From Arthrobacter sp. cf158 (GTDB lineage: Bacteria; Actinomycetota; Actinomycetes; Actinomycetales; Micrococcaceae): 64,000 bases of DNA. Under the pieces are notes generated by a model that ran no database searches, was not told the origin of the DNA, and saw only the letters and a list, made by a program, of their open reading frames with translations. Position numbers and translations under genes: made by a program. This document shows positions 27,769 through 37,398 of this stretch, in pieces. Location of the stretch: the NCBI RefSeq assembly GCF_900106835.1, contig NZ_FNNR01000004.1, forward strand, positions 275,043 through 339,042, given 5' to 3'. The stretch's first letter is position 1. Each line of letters starts with the position of its first letter.

Positions 27769-28433
27769 TATGCGGCTACTTCTCGAATCTGCTCCGCCGT
27801 ATAGCCAGCCTGTACCGCTTGTGCAAGACTCCTGGCTTCGACCGAGGCGGCCGCTACGGCAGCGTCGAAGTTTTCCAGCAGCACGCTGGCCTCGTCATCC
27901 AGTATGTAAAACAGTTCAAGGTTGAGTTCACCGATCGGCAGATACCACGTCCCGCTCTCGGGGCGGCTGGTGTGGATATGCGCGCGGAGGCTCGGTGCGT
28001 CAAACCCCATCGCACGCAGCTGGCGTAAATTGGGATCGAGAAGAAGAGGGGGATCATCGCATGTAAGGACCAAGTGTCCGAGGTTTTCCCCGTCACCGAG
28101 ATGGTCCTTATTCGCCCTTTCCCGCTCTTCCTCACTCATTGTGCGCGCAGCAGCTGGGCCAATGTAAGCCTCATACTTCAACGACGGATCAGTGCTGGAT
28201 GGTTGTGCAGCGATGAGAGAAACGGGGCGGGGCTCGAGTTTGTAGCCCAGATACTTGCCGACAGTAATTAGCAATGCAGCAGCATCCGCACACCTGTTAT
28301 CTGTGCCGAACTTATCTCCGACGGCCTCGATGGCTTGCTGGAGTGCCTCAAGAGGGGCTTGAGGAGGAAGCTGTGAGGCAGCAGCCGAACGTTTTTTCGC
28401 TCTGTCTTTTCTGAGTCTGGCATTCCTGCCCAT
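27765..28433 (-). CDS. Hypothetical protein with a possible Cys-His-Asp (transglutaminase/papain-like) core
   Basis: 222 aa, basic N-terminus (GRNARLRKDRAKKRS), no signal or membrane segment. I do not recognise a named family. The order DNRCADAAALLITVGKYLG (Cys at a helix start), then GHLVLTCDDPPLLLDPNLRQL (His on a strand, Asp soon after) is the layout of transglutaminase-like or papain-fold cysteine peptidases; the residues fit but activity is unproven. The C-terminal part is helical and acidic. It runs into the integrase remnant tail to tail. Confidence 0.6.
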   Translation of the reverse strand: MGRNARLRKDRAKKRSAAASQLPPQAPLEALQQAIEAVGDKFGTDNRCADAAALLITVGKYLGYKLEPRPVSLIAAQPSSTDPSLKYEAYIGPAAARTMSEEERERANKDHLGDGENLGHLVLTCDDPPLLLDPNLRQLRAMGFDAPSLRAHIHTSRPESGTWYLPIGELNLELFYILDDEASVLLENFDAAVAAASVEARSLAQAVQAGYTAEQIREVAAY

Positions 28434-29097
28434 GGGAGTCCTCCGTGCTGCAGTGGGGCGGTCGGGTTTGAGCTCAAAGTCGGCGTTGGCGCGCTGTAAC
28501 AGCCGGAGCCAAATGCTTAAGGGAGAACCATTGAAGCGCTGCCCGGGTGGTACGAGATTGGTCCTCTACCGACTCAACGCCCTTTACGCTACCGCGGAAC
28601 CGGCCCCATCCCACGTTGCCGGGGCAGATCCACCCGGAATAGGAGTTCAAGAATGTGCGGTTGATCATGCCGGGCTTCGGTTTGATCTTCGCTGGCGCTA
28701 TTCATTGGGGGTACCGGAGGCGACCTGACAGTCTTCCATTTAGCGACGCGCGACAGTCGGAGTGCAAATGCGCGGCCCAGGCAAGGCGATTGGCAGTGGT
28801 TTGTCGTTACCCTTGAGCCGCGAGCAAGGCGCAGCACAGGCTCCTGCGTACCGGAGCCTCATCTGCTTCATGAGGATGCACTTTGGAACATGGGCGCGGA
28901 CCCAATCTGCTGACATAGATCACGGCGGTCAAGCCAGCGAGATGGGGTGCCGAAGGTTCAGGCGGAAGAACGATACTTTCTTACCCATCGCGTACCCGAT
29001 CGCCGCTGCTGGAATGTTCATGAACGCAAGCTCGTCCCAGGGGACGGCAAGAGGATAAGTTTGGCGGGTGGCGACGGCGACGCGCGCCCAACACGCG
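28434..29097. other. 664-bp stretch with no supportable gene
   Basis: Short open frames of 60-100 codons exist on both strands, but none has a convincing ribosome site, domain or codon pattern. The stretch lies between the Cys-His-Asp gene and the AAA_13 ATPase gene and probably holds decayed mobile DNA. Confidence 0.5.
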
Positions 29098-31752
29098 TCA
29101 GCTCGATTGGTACTTCTTGACGCTCTTCAGCCATGTATCAAGCACGACAATCTCGGCCGTGAGGGTATCCACCGATGGCGGTGTGTAGTTCAGCTCGGGG
29201 TGGGGATCGTGACGGGAAGCCCAACCTGAGATTCTGCTGTAGGAATCATCGTACGTCTTGATGTCGTCAGGAGTAACTCGGCCGATGACTCTAAGTTTCC
29301 CGACGCGGACCTCCAGGGCTCGATAGTCCACAAGCGGTTCGGCCAGTACTTGGCTGATAATGCGTTCCCATGTCTGGGACATGTGACCCGCGATTTCCTC
29401 GGTGGCGCGCTGGTAGTCCGGATCGGACATGCCTTCTTCGTCGCGACGCAGGGAAGAGACTTCTTGCCTCAGAGTGTCCACGCGTTGCGCGGCGTCCTGC
29501 GCCGTCCAGGGATGCTTGAGTGTGGTGAACCCTGGGCCGATCTTGCGCTTGCGTTCGATACCGCGGGTCGCGAAGGGGACGTCCGCTGCTTCTGCGGTCT
29601 TGCGAAGGACCATCGTGAAGGCGATGTCATGCGTGAAGACGATGACCTGCCGCTCTCCCGCCAGGTCGACGATTCGGTTGGCGACCGCCTCTCGCCGCAT
29701 GTGGTCGAGCGAGGACACGGGGTCGTCGAACACCAGCGCCGACTTGCTTGTGTCGAAGTGCACTTCGGTCAGGAATCCGGCGAAGCCGAGCGCTGTCTGC
29801 TCGCCTTCGGAGAGGACGTCCCCGAGGCGCGCGCCTGCACGCGCATTCAAGAAGTCGGCCTTGTGGAGCAGGCCCATTCCTTGGCGCGACCTGGTGGCCT
29901 TGAAGGTGACACGCTCCAGTTCGAGCCGGTCCGTTTCGCGTGTGAAGCGGTCTCGGGCTTCTTCGGTCACGTACTTCTTCGTCAGCTCGCCAACCTTGTC
30001 GGTGATGGCGCGCGTGTTCGTCTCGGAAAACTTGTCGTTGAGCACCGCCAGCTCGAGCAGGCGGGCGCGTTCCGACTCGATCAGGGGCTTACCGTCCCGC
30101 ATCGCGATCTGGTCGCGCAGCCGGTTCTCTTCGGTCTGGGCCTGAGCGAGACGTCCGGCGAAATCAGCGGCATCGATCGAGCCGGCTTGGTCGCGGAGGC
30201 CTTTCGCTTGGGCGGCAAGTGCGGTGACCTCCGCGGCGACGCTTATGCCCGCCGGCTGCTCGTCGGCGATCATGGCTGCCTGACGCGCTCGGAATGCGTC
30301 GAACAGCGTCTGGACCCGTGCGGCGAATCCCGGTTCTGACTGCTCTACCGCTGCGATGGCGACTGCGACCGGTTGGCTCTCGACCGGCTGCCGGCCGAGA
30401 GAGGCGAGGAACGCTTCGAGCTTCTTCTTGGCCGACTCGGCGTCCTTAGCCGTCGTTTCCGAGACGAACTCGTGAAACCGTTTCAGCCGCTCCCTCCCTC
30501 CACCGTCGAGGGACTGCTGGCACAGGACGCAGACTGCTCCGTCGTCTGCGTGCGGGAAGTCGTGCTCCGGGTAGACGACGAGGGAGTAGTTCTCCGCCGC
30601 TTGCCACAGCGCTTTCCAGACCGGCGATCCGATGCCGGCGAGCGGCTCGTCTCCGAACGTGGTCATTGACGCTGCGTCCGCCGCTTCTTGGGCCACCTTC
30701 GCGCTCTCACGCAGCCCTTTGAGCTTCTCGTGCACCGCGGTGCCGATCGAGCGGTCGAGGCCGGACAGGTGACCGGCGACCAGATTTAGCGCATCGGCCG
30801 TGCGAATCAGCTTCTGCTTCTCCTGCCCAGGATCAGCAGTTCGAAGCCGAGCTACTTCCTCGACCTGATCGCTCAGCTTCTGATCGACGTTGTAAGGGCA
30901 AGAGGTGGCCGCGGCGATCTCTGCGCCCGTCGTCTTGGCCGTGAGAGCCCGAAGGAACGTCGCTGCCGAGCCTGGATCGGTGACGACGGGGTAAGCACCG
31001 GGCGCGCCCTTCTCGGTCTTCCACCCGTCGATGACACGTCGCACGCCGGCGGTCACTGTCGAGAGGTCGTCAAGAAGCTGCACCGCCGAAGGCCGGTAGG
31101 AGATCTCGGCTTCCGAGTTGAGGTACGTGTCTCCGCAGTGCTCGTCATAGAGGGCGACGCGCCCGAGAGCAGGATCGGCGGTGGACCCGAGGGACGAGGC
31201 GTACTCGGTTTCCGCGACGAGGAACGTCACCTCGCCAGACTGCTCTCCCGGGGACTCAGCGAAGACGTCTGGGAGGATGTCTGCCCGGTGGCGGGCACGC
31301 ACCATAGACTGCAGGATGCGCGCGTACCCGGACTTCCCACTGCCGTTGTTGCCGTACACGACGGTCAGGCCTTCAGGCGCGAACGTGAGCTCCTGGTTCT
31401 CCGCGAGTCGGTTGACATTAGACACGCCTTTGACGCAGAGGATCCGCACCGGATCGTCGTTGGTGCTCTGCGGGGCGGTGACCGATGCGAGCCAGCCCCC
31501 TTCCGGAGCAGCGGGCGGCTCCTTGAACAGGCTCTTGGCGATCTCCTCGTACGCGGCCTCGCCGATCGTTTCACCGCTCGCGATGCGCGCCAGGGCCCGT
31601 TGCTGCCACCAAGGTCGGGTAGCGATCCAGTCGAGTACGTCTTCGTAAGCGGTCACTCTGTCTCGTTCTGTCGGAGGGCGTTGCCGGGGAAAGCTCTGCG
31701 GACGCTGCTGGTTGTGCTGATATGACTGGTACTTACGGTTTCGCCGAGGCAT
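29098..31752 (-). CDS. AAA_13-type SMC-like ATPase with CxxC hook (RloC/PrrC-like)
   Basis: 884 aa. Walker A GNNGSGKS at 134-141, a coiled-coil middle interrupted by CVLC at 408-411 (candidate zinc hook), ABC signature LSEGEQTALGFAGFL, Walker B ALVFDDPVSSLD and an H-loop VIVFTHDIAF. This is the AAA_13 layout seen in the anti-phage anticodon nucleases PrrC and RloC and related DNA-end-sensing ATPases. The last 80 residues (YSRISGWASRHDPHPELN) may hold an effector, but no certain nuclease motif is seen. It overlaps the upstream coiled-coil membrane gene by 20 bp and is last in the four-gene cassette. Confidence 0.82.
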   Translation of the reverse strand: MPRRNRKYQSYQHNQQRPQSFPRQRPPTERDRVTAYEDVLDWIATRPWWQQRALARIASGETIGEAAYEEIAKSLFKEPPAAPEGGWLASVTAPQSTNDDPVRILCVKGVSNVNRLAENQELTFAPEGLTVVYGNNGSGKSGYARILQSMVRARHRADILPDVFAESPGEQSGEVTFLVAETEYASSLGSTADPALGRVALYDEHCGDTYLNSEAEISYRPSAVQLLDDLSTVTAGVRRVIDGWKTEKGAPGAYPVVTDPGSAATFLRALTAKTTGAEIAAATSCPYNVDQKLSDQVEEVARLRTADPGQEKQKLIRTADALNLVAGHLSGLDRSIGTAVHEKLKGLRESAKVAQEAADAASMTTFGDEPLAGIGSPVWKALWQAAENYSLVVYPEHDFPHADDGAVCVLCQQSLDGGGRERLKRFHEFVSETTAKDAESAKKKLEAFLASLGRQPVESQPVAVAIAAVEQSEPGFAARVQTLFDAFRARQAAMIADEQPAGISVAAEVTALAAQAKGLRDQAGSIDAADFAGRLAQAQTEENRLRDQIAMRDGKPLIESERARLLELAVLNDKFSETNTRAITDKVGELTKKYVTEEARDRFTRETDRLELERVTFKATRSRQGMGLLHKADFLNARAGARLGDVLSEGEQTALGFAGFLTEVHFDTSKSALVFDDPVSSLDHMRREAVANRIVDLAGERQVIVFTHDIAFTMVLRKTAEAADVPFATRGIERKRKIGPGFTTLKHPWTAQDAAQRVDTLRQEVSSLRRDEEGMSDPDYQRATEEIAGHMSQTWERIISQVLAEPLVDYRALEVRVGKLRVIGRVTPDDIKTYDDSYSRISGWASRHDPHPELNYTPPSVDTLTAEIVVLDTWLKSVKKYQSS

Positions 31753-32935
31753 TCTCGGCCAGCTTTAGGGCGCTGGTGGCTTCCCTGACCAGTCCGGGCA
31801 GTTCTTCGGTCTTGACCTCTCCGGCGTGCTTCGCGGCATCACGATGCGAGAACCGCGACAGCACGTTCTTCACGAGCACCGCGTCTCCCAGTTGTACGCG
31901 AGCGGTCAGCCGGATGCCCTCGTCCGAATTCGCGTAGAACGGAGCGAGCGCCCTGAGCGAGAGAGCCACATCCTCTGCAGTGTCCGCCTCACGGAAATGC
32001 CGGCCGGCCTCACGCAGGAGCAACCCGCCGAACGCGCCGATGACGACCGCGATCGAGGCGCGGAGGATTCCACCGCCGACGGAGATGTCGAAGTTCTTGA
32101 TGATGGCTTCGTTGACGATGTAGAAGCCGACGGCCCCGGCGAAGAGGAACGCCGCCCAAGCACCGAAGCGGATCAAGCGGGCGGCGCTGCGTTCCCGCTT
32201 GGCCCGGACGTACCAGTCGGCGGCACTGAGGTCGCCGGCCGCGTGCTCCGCAAGCGCTTCGCCGGCCCTGGTCGTCGCCGCGAGCGTCGCGATGCTCGCT
32301 AGGGCTTGCGTGTCGTGGTCCAGGTCGGCGGCCTCGCGGTCCTTGCCCCACGCGTCGAGCGCTTCCTTCCAGGCATCGCGCATCTCGGTTTCGGCGGACT
32401 GGCTGACGGCGGCGATGGCCTCTCGTTCGGTCTGGATCGCCGTGCGCAGTGCCTGGACGTCTGTCGTGACCTTATCGAGCTCGGCCAGCCGCAGCTCCAG
32501 AGCCTTCTCCGTCTGCGAGAGGCGCTGCTCCAGTTCGCCGAGCCGTTCGTTCCGAGCGCTCACTTCCTGGTCGAGGAGCTCGACGTAGGAGGTCTTCAAG
32601 TCGCGCGGAGCAGGCAACGGCAGCGCCCGAAGCGCTTGTTCCAGCTGCCTGAACGCATGGTTGTCGTGTTGGCGGTATGCGATGAACTGCTGGAATCCCG
32701 CAGTGTCGACCGGGAGCTGGTTGAGCGCCGCGCTGAGGGTGTCCAAGGTGCTGAGATAGAGCGCGGGCTGGCGGGCTGCGCGCGTTTTAAGCGCCTCGTC
32801 GAGCCACTCGACGATGTCCTCGCGCCACTGCTCGGATTCTGCGTTATCGAACCGAGCCGCGTTGAGCGACTCCCTCTTGAGTCGCAAGGATTCCCAGACC
32901 GCGTGCTTGCTGTAACGCTCGTAGCCAGTCGTCAT
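31733..32935 (-). CDS. Coiled-coil protein with two membrane helices, defence-cassette member
   Basis: 400 aa from the ATG at 32935, with AGGAAG upstream; a frame to 32971 lacks one. Residues about 125-190 are a long coiled coil (QEVSARNERLGELEQRLSQTEKALELRLAELDKV). Two hydrophobic segments follow (LIRFGAWAAFLFAGAVGFYIV and GGILRASIAVVIGAFGGLLL), then a cytosolic tail with ADTAEDVALSLRALAPFY. I do not recognise a named family. It starts 8 bp after the DUF262-HNH stop and overlaps the AAA_13 gene, so it is an integral part of the cassette and could anchor it to the membrane. Confidence 0.75.
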   Translation of the reverse strand: MTTGYERYSKHAVWESLRLKRESLNAARFDNAESEQWREDIVEWLDEALKTRAARQPALYLSTLDTLSAALNQLPVDTAGFQQFIAYRQHDNHAFRQLEQALRALPLPAPRDLKTSYVELLDQEVSARNERLGELEQRLSQTEKALELRLAELDKVTTDVQALRTAIQTEREAIAAVSQSAETEMRDAWKEALDAWGKDREAADLDHDTQALASIATLAATTRAGEALAEHAAGDLSAADWYVRAKRERSAARLIRFGAWAAFLFAGAVGFYIVNEAIIKNFDISVGGGILRASIAVVIGAFGGLLLREAGRHFREADTAEDVALSLRALAPFYANSDEGIRLTARVQLGDAVLVKNVLSRFSHRDAAKHAGEVKTEELPGLVREATSALKLAENASAKP

Positions 32936-32943
32936 CGCGCTTC

Positions 32944-34038
32944 CTAAACGTCCCACTTTTTGCGGTTGCACGGCGCGCAGAGCATGACGCAGTTCTCGGC
33001 GATCGTTTTGCCGCCCTTGCTCCAGGGCGTCTTGTGGTCGGCCTGCATTTCGGCGAGCTCGAAATGCTGCTTGCAGCTGGGGCAGATCCCTTCCTGCTGC
33101 TCGTACGCCTCGCGCTTCTGGTTGTCCGTGAAGGCGCGAATGCTCAGGTGCTTCTCTTCGCCGCTGAGGACGTAGAGATAGATGCCGGGCTTCTTGGTGA
33201 CGTCGTCGTCGATCATGAGGGTCTTGATCTGTGCCTCGAGCTGTGTGGGGTCAAGGCTCGCGTCCTTGTAGACGTTGTACAGAGGCCCCCACTGGACAGA
33301 GCGCATCTCCTTGCGCCACTTGGGGAAGGTCGCCTTGACCCAGGCCATGACGTTCTGGAAGTACAGCCATAGCGCATTGGCGTTGGGGTCGTGCTGGTGG
33401 TCGCGCATGTAGCCGTCGGTATCGCCGCCGTTGATCCACTCGATCGCGGTCTCGAGGTAGTCCTGCCGGATAGGAGCCCCGCTCATGTAGTCGGACCCGA
33501 TCGCATAGGCCGGGCAGCCGTTCTTGCTGAAGTACTTCTTCGCGGCGGTCACCCACGAGCCGTGGTAGACCGCGTTGCGCAGCTCCTGGTCGGTCAGCTT
33601 CTCACCGGCGATGTTGATCGTCTTGAACCAGTCGAGCTTCTCAGAGTCGGTGCCTTCGCAGAGGTAGATCATGAGCTCGTAATCGAGGATCTGGGCCTGC
33701 TGGTCGGGCTGCAGGTTGTGGAAGGCCAGCTGATGACCGTCGATCTGGATCGAGAAGTCGCCTTCGGCGTACTGACAGATCGAGATGGTACGCTGCTGGC
33801 CGTCGATGATTTCGTAGGTGCCGTCGTCCTGGACAGCCCAGTACATGACGTTCAGGGGGAATTCCTTACGGAGCGTCTCGATGACGGCATCGCGCTGCTT
33901 GTCCTTGTAGACAAACTCGCGTTGGTAGGGCGGACGCACGTCGAGTTTTCCGGCGTAGGCACGGACGCCCAGCTCGTCGTTGTCTTCGTAATCTTTGACG
34001 AGGTCGCGGACTTTAAGGCGCTTGAGATCGATTTTCAT
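32944..34038 (-). CDS. DUF262-HNH protein (GmrSD-like)
   Basis: 364 aa. The N-terminal DUF262/ParB-like nucleotidase domain has PPYQREFVY near 36-44 and EIIDGQQRTISI with DGQQRT at 79-84. The C-terminal HNH endonuclease has CPSC at 319-322, ADHKTPWSKGG with His335, and CVMLCAPCNRKK with three more cysteines, a zinc-bound HNH fold. DUF262-HNH fusions include GmrSD-type modification-dependent restriction enzymes. Its start overlaps the methyltransferase stop by ATGA, so the pair is probably a restriction-modification-like unit. Confidence 0.88.
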   Translation of the reverse strand: MKIDLKRLKVRDLVKDYEDNDELGVRAYAGKLDVRPPYQREFVYKDKQRDAVIETLRKEFPLNVMYWAVQDDGTYEIIDGQQRTISICQYAEGDFSIQIDGHQLAFHNLQPDQQAQILDYELMIYLCEGTDSEKLDWFKTINIAGEKLTDQELRNAVYHGSWVTAAKKYFSKNGCPAYAIGSDYMSGAPIRQDYLETAIEWINGGDTDGYMRDHQHDPNANALWLYFQNVMAWVKATFPKWRKEMRSVQWGPLYNVYKDASLDPTQLEAQIKTLMIDDDVTKKPGIYLYVLSGEEKHLSIRAFTDNQKREAYEQQEGICPSCKQHFELAEMQADHKTPWSKGGKTIAENCVMLCAPCNRKKWDV

Positions 34039-35096
34039 GCTGACCCGTCCTTACGTCGGATGAGCACTCTCATATATGGAACGACTGGGCGACCATTGCT
34101 GTCGTAGTAGCACAAGTCAGGATGGCCCTCACTGATCTGGCCCGTCTGCCCGGAAGCGTAGTAGGCGTCGACGAATTCCTTCGACATGCCCTGAGTCTTG
34201 GTGTACCTACTTAATTCCACGATCTTGAACTGTTCCGGGCTGTACTTCCCAAGGAACGTGATCGGTACGCCCATCACTCCGTCATAATCCATGGGGATAT
34301 CAACGGTCTTCGCAACCTCGATCGCATCGAAGTTGTCGTAGGTCGGATAGTCGGCGGAGCTGTAGCTCTTGAACAGCGTCAGCTCTTCGTGTCGCTTCGC
34401 GTGATCGAGGTTGGTGAACCATGCGGAGTTGCCGATGGTCTGGTAGCGGCGGCCCTCCTCATCGGTTCGCTGTCCCGACTTCACTGGAGCGTCATCGTTG
34501 ACGCGAAACCACATCTGGCCTGTGCCGGTCCTTGTGACACCAAGCCACATCTTGTCCTCTTGGATAAGCGGCCAGATTTCTTTGTAGGTCACAGCGTTCA
34601 TGTTCCCGATAATGAGGAATTGCTTGTCGTACTTCATCAACTGAGCCACGTACTCGCGGAACAGAGAGAACGGAGGGTTGGTCACGACGATATCGGCCTG
34701 CTTCAGCAGGGCGATGCTTTCTGCTGATCGGAAGTCCCCATCACCGTCGAAGTACTTCACCTCTATTTCGTCGCGCCCGGGGATGCGGTCGCCGTCCTTA
34801 TCGCCGGTGTACTCGAGGTAGATGGCCCGTTCGTTGTCACCTATGGAGAACAGGTCGACATCCTGGCTCTTGAAGCACGCAGCTATCAGCTTCTTCAGGC
34901 CGAGCTTCTCGAAGTTGTAGCTGAAGTAGTGGAAGAACTCCGACTCACGGGGGTCATCGCAGTTGAGGTAGACGACCTTGTCCTTGAAGTGCGCCTTATA
35001 ATGCCGCAGCTCCTTCTCGATGTCCGACAGCTGGGTGTAGAACTCGTCCAGCTTGGCCGACTTGGCGTCTCCAAGTGACTGCTGCTTCGATGCCAT
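34035..35096 (-). CDS. EcoRI-type adenine-specific DNA methyltransferase
   Basis: 353 aa from the ATG at 35096; upstream in-frame codons look non-coding. It has the EcoRI-methylase family layout: KLDEFYTQLSDIEKELRHY at the N-terminus, KDKVVYLNCDDPRESEFF in the AdoMet region, and DIVVTNPPFSLFREYV with NPPF at 140-143 as the catalytic motif IV. GVPITFLGKYSPEQFKIVEL near the C-terminus is also typical. It would methylate adenine N6 at an unknown site, protecting DNA from the DUF262-HNH protein encoded next. Confidence 0.9.
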   Translation of the reverse strand: MASKQQSLGDAKSAKLDEFYTQLSDIEKELRHYKAHFKDKVVYLNCDDPRESEFFHYFSYNFEKLGLKKLIAACFKSQDVDLFSIGDNERAIYLEYTGDKDGDRIPGRDEIEVKYFDGDGDFRSAESIALLKQADIVVTNPPFSLFREYVAQLMKYDKQFLIIGNMNAVTYKEIWPLIQEDKMWLGVTRTGTGQMWFRVNDDAPVKSGQRTDEEGRRYQTIGNSAWFTNLDHAKRHEELTLFKSYSSADYPTYDNFDAIEVAKTVDIPMDYDGVMGVPITFLGKYSPEQFKIVELSRYTKTQGMSKEFVDAYYASGQTGQISEGHPDLCYYDSNGRPVVPYMRVLIRRKDGSA

Positions 35097-35285
35097 GCCG
35101 GTAGTGCCCCATTCATCCAATTGTGTCGCACCACCAACGGCGGGCGCACTGTACGTCGTTATCGTACCTAGGGCAACGACATTTGATGGGATGATGACCA
35201 CCAGGGACCGGAAGCCTATAGCCAAATAGTTGTCAGATGACTCGCCTGGATGTCACGAAGGCCAGCACCTACTGCTGTTGATCTA

Positions 35286-35531
35286 TTATTGGTTCGAATC
35301 CGGTGAGCGTCCGACCGTGTTGGTGCCGCCGATGACGATCTTTCCGTCCTCCGCACAGAGGTTCAGGACACGGCCTTTGGAAGCATGGGCTTTCTTGCTC
35401 GCTTCAAACGCGACGGCTTCATCGGGGGTTTTCGGGCACTGATCTAGGTCGGCCTTCTTGTACCCGATACTCCCGCCGTCGCCAACAGCCCTGATGAGAT
35501 CCGGCTCATCACCCTTCGAAGCTGCATCCAT
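35286..35531 (-). CDS. Possible small hypothetical gene
   Basis: 81 codons, MDAASKGDEPDLIRAVGDGG to GRVLNLCAEDGKIVIGGTNTV. Composition is protein-like and the end faintly recalls DUF2188-type small proteins, but there is no good ribosome site and the last codons run through a TTCGAATCC sequence. Expression is doubtful. Confidence 0.3.
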   Translation of the reverse strand: MDAASKGDEPDLIRAVGDGGSIGYKKADLDQCPKTPDEAVAFEASKKAHASKGRVLNLCAEDGKIVIGGTNTVGRSPDSNQ

Positions 35532-36348
35532 GGCCGAGCCGAATGTTCGGCTTGGGCGTTCTTTGCAAAGCGTTTCGACGCTCTATCGCACTGTTTGTTT
35601 TCAGTGTTTAAGCATTGCTCGCCGGGGGCGCCGAACCCCCGTCAGAGCGACCGCAGATAGAACGAGACCCGACAAAAGAGATCGACATGCAGCCACGCCC
35701 CACCCCCATATGATGTGCTTCCCAGCGAGCTACTTAGCGCCTCCCAATGAGCACAGGGTGATCATCTGCGACCTTGTCCACACTCTGCAACGGACCGCAG
35801 TGGGGATCTCAGGAGCCGCGCTTCCGGACTGTTGGGGCCGTAAGCCGGTCCCTCAACGTGCATTCATGAAGGCGCATCCGGGACGCCGTCGAATCACGAC
35901 CCCCGGCATGTACGTAAGACCCGCACGGTGAAATGCACGATGACGGGGGGATGACAGCAACCTGTCGGCCCCCTGCGTTCATCTCATCAATGGATCCTTA
36001 GACGCGACCCCTCTCCTAATGTCATGGTCAATCCATATGCCTTTGTATCAGTGGTTTGCGATGTCCGAGCAAACTGTCTCATTTTGATTTTCTCGCCGTT
36101 GATGAGTTCACGCCTTTGAGACTTTGGCAGGTGGTGCTGGTTCTTTGTGTAGCGTAGTGGCACGGCACGCCCCATCCATGAGTCTTTACCCTTATGACCG
36201 CTTTCAGTGATCGCGCCAGCGGTGTAACTTCGACTGACCCATCAGCCCACATCGGTCGCCATGCTCCAGCTATGCTAAGGAGCGCCTGTGGGCGCGGAAG
36301 TGGCGTGGCGGCAGAGTCCATCGTCATTGCTCGCGGAAGGACAAACGA
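35532..36348. other. Island edge without supportable genes
   Basis: About 800 bp before the lacI-type gene contain only short frames with unlikely translations. The last 30 bp supply a GGAAGGA ribosome site for the regulator. A promoter must lie here, but I see no convincing -35/-10 pair. Confidence 0.5.
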
Positions 36349-37344
36349 ATGAGTCGGCCGACAGTTCAGGACGTCGCCAGGACTGCTGGTGTGTCCGTGG
36401 GGACAGTGTCGCGCGTCTTGAACGGGAGTTCGGCAGTCAGTGAGGCGGCCAAGGACAAGGTCAATGCGGCCATTCGCCAGCTCAGCTACCGCCCTCTTGC
36501 CTCAGCACGGGATCTCCGAAGAGACCGCACAATGCGTGTCCTCGCCCTGGCCAAGAACCTGGACTCCCTTGTCATCAGTGAAGTCTTCCGCGGCGTAGGA
36601 GACGCTGCGGCCGACTCGGGCTACGTCAGCCTCATAGCGGCGACCGACGGAGACCTGGATCGCGAACAGCAACTCGTGGACATGCTGCGCAACGGTTCCG
36701 TAGACGGGCTGGTTATCTTCTCGCCCACGATGCCGGACGACGACGTCAACACAGTGGCCGAGCAAATGAGCGTGATCCAGGTCTGTGAAATCGTCGATGC
36801 CGAAGCAGCATTCGGGGTGTCCATCGATGACCGCCAGGCCGCCTACGACATCACCAAGCACCTGATCGACACGGGTGCCACGAAGGTGGCCATGCTCGCA
36901 CATAGGGGAGCCCGCTCAGGCCGGCTCCGGGAAGAGGGCTTCCGCCAAGCGCTCACGGAGCAAGGCCTGGAACCGGCCCAGATACTGTTCGGAGAAGGAA
37001 ACTTCGGCTTCCACTCCGGCCGCGCCCTCGCAAGAAAACTCCTCAAAGCAAAAGACCTCCCGGACGCCGTCTTCTGCGGAACCGACATCGTCGCCGCAGG
37101 GTGCGTTCGCGAACTCACCGACGCTGGCCTAAAGGTTCCGGAGGACATCGCCGTGGCCGGTTTCGACGACTCAGCCCAGGCAGAAATGTGCGTCCCAGAG
37201 CTAACCACGGTAAGACAGCCGGCCTACGAAATGGGCCGAGTCGCCTTCGCTGAACTCCTGGAACGCATGACCGCCGAGGGCACACATCGCAAGGGAAGAA
37301 CCTTCCTCCCGCACGAACTCGTCATCAGGGACTCCACGAAATAG
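36349..37344 (+). CDS. LacI family transcriptional regulator
   Basis: 331 aa. The helix-turn-helix TVQDVARTAGVSVGTVSRVLNGSSAVSEAAK is at residues 4-34, then a hinge helix RPLASARDLR and a periplasmic-binding-protein-like effector domain (DGLVIFSPTMPDDD, VDTGATKVAMLAHRG, PDAVFCGTDIVAAGC, DIAVAGFDDS). It controls the sugar ABC operon directly downstream through two perfect TGGAATCGATTCCA operators. The effector is presumably the transported sugar or a derivative. Confidence 0.93.
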   Translation: MSRPTVQDVARTAGVSVGTVSRVLNGSSAVSEAAKDKVNAAIRQLSYRPLASARDLRRDRTMRVLALAKNLDSLVISEVFRGVGDAAADSGYVSLIAATDGDLDREQQLVDMLRNGSVDGLVIFSPTMPDDDVNTVAEQMSVIQVCEIVDAEAAFGVSIDDRQAAYDITKHLIDTGATKVAMLAHRGARSGRLREEGFRQALTEQGLEPAQILFGEGNFGFHSGRALARKLLKAKDLPDAVFCGTDIVAAGCVRELTDAGLKVPEDIAVAGFDDSAQAEMCVPELTTVRQPAYEMGRVAFAELLERMTAEGTHRKGRTFLPHELVIRDSTK

Positions 37345-37384
37345 AAAGGGTTGACAGCCCTCGGTGGTCCCTGTCACACTACTT

Positions 37385-37398
37385 TGGAATCGATTCCA
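37385..37398. promoter_or_regulatory. LacI-type operator O1
   Basis: TGGAATCGATTCCA is a perfect 14-bp palindrome with the central CG typical of LacI-family operators, 40 bp after the regulator stop. An identical site lies 45 bp downstream. Confidence 0.85.

Noticed and set aside
28762..29058. 98-codon plus-strand frame before the AAA_13 gene
   Set aside because: No ribosome site, no homologous pattern, and irregular composition; treated as non-coding.
35285..35305. GGTTCGAATCCGG as the 3' end of a tRNA or an attachment site
   Set aside because: The T-arm pairing is weak (two G-T pairs), and no acceptor stem, anticodon arm or CCA is found around it.
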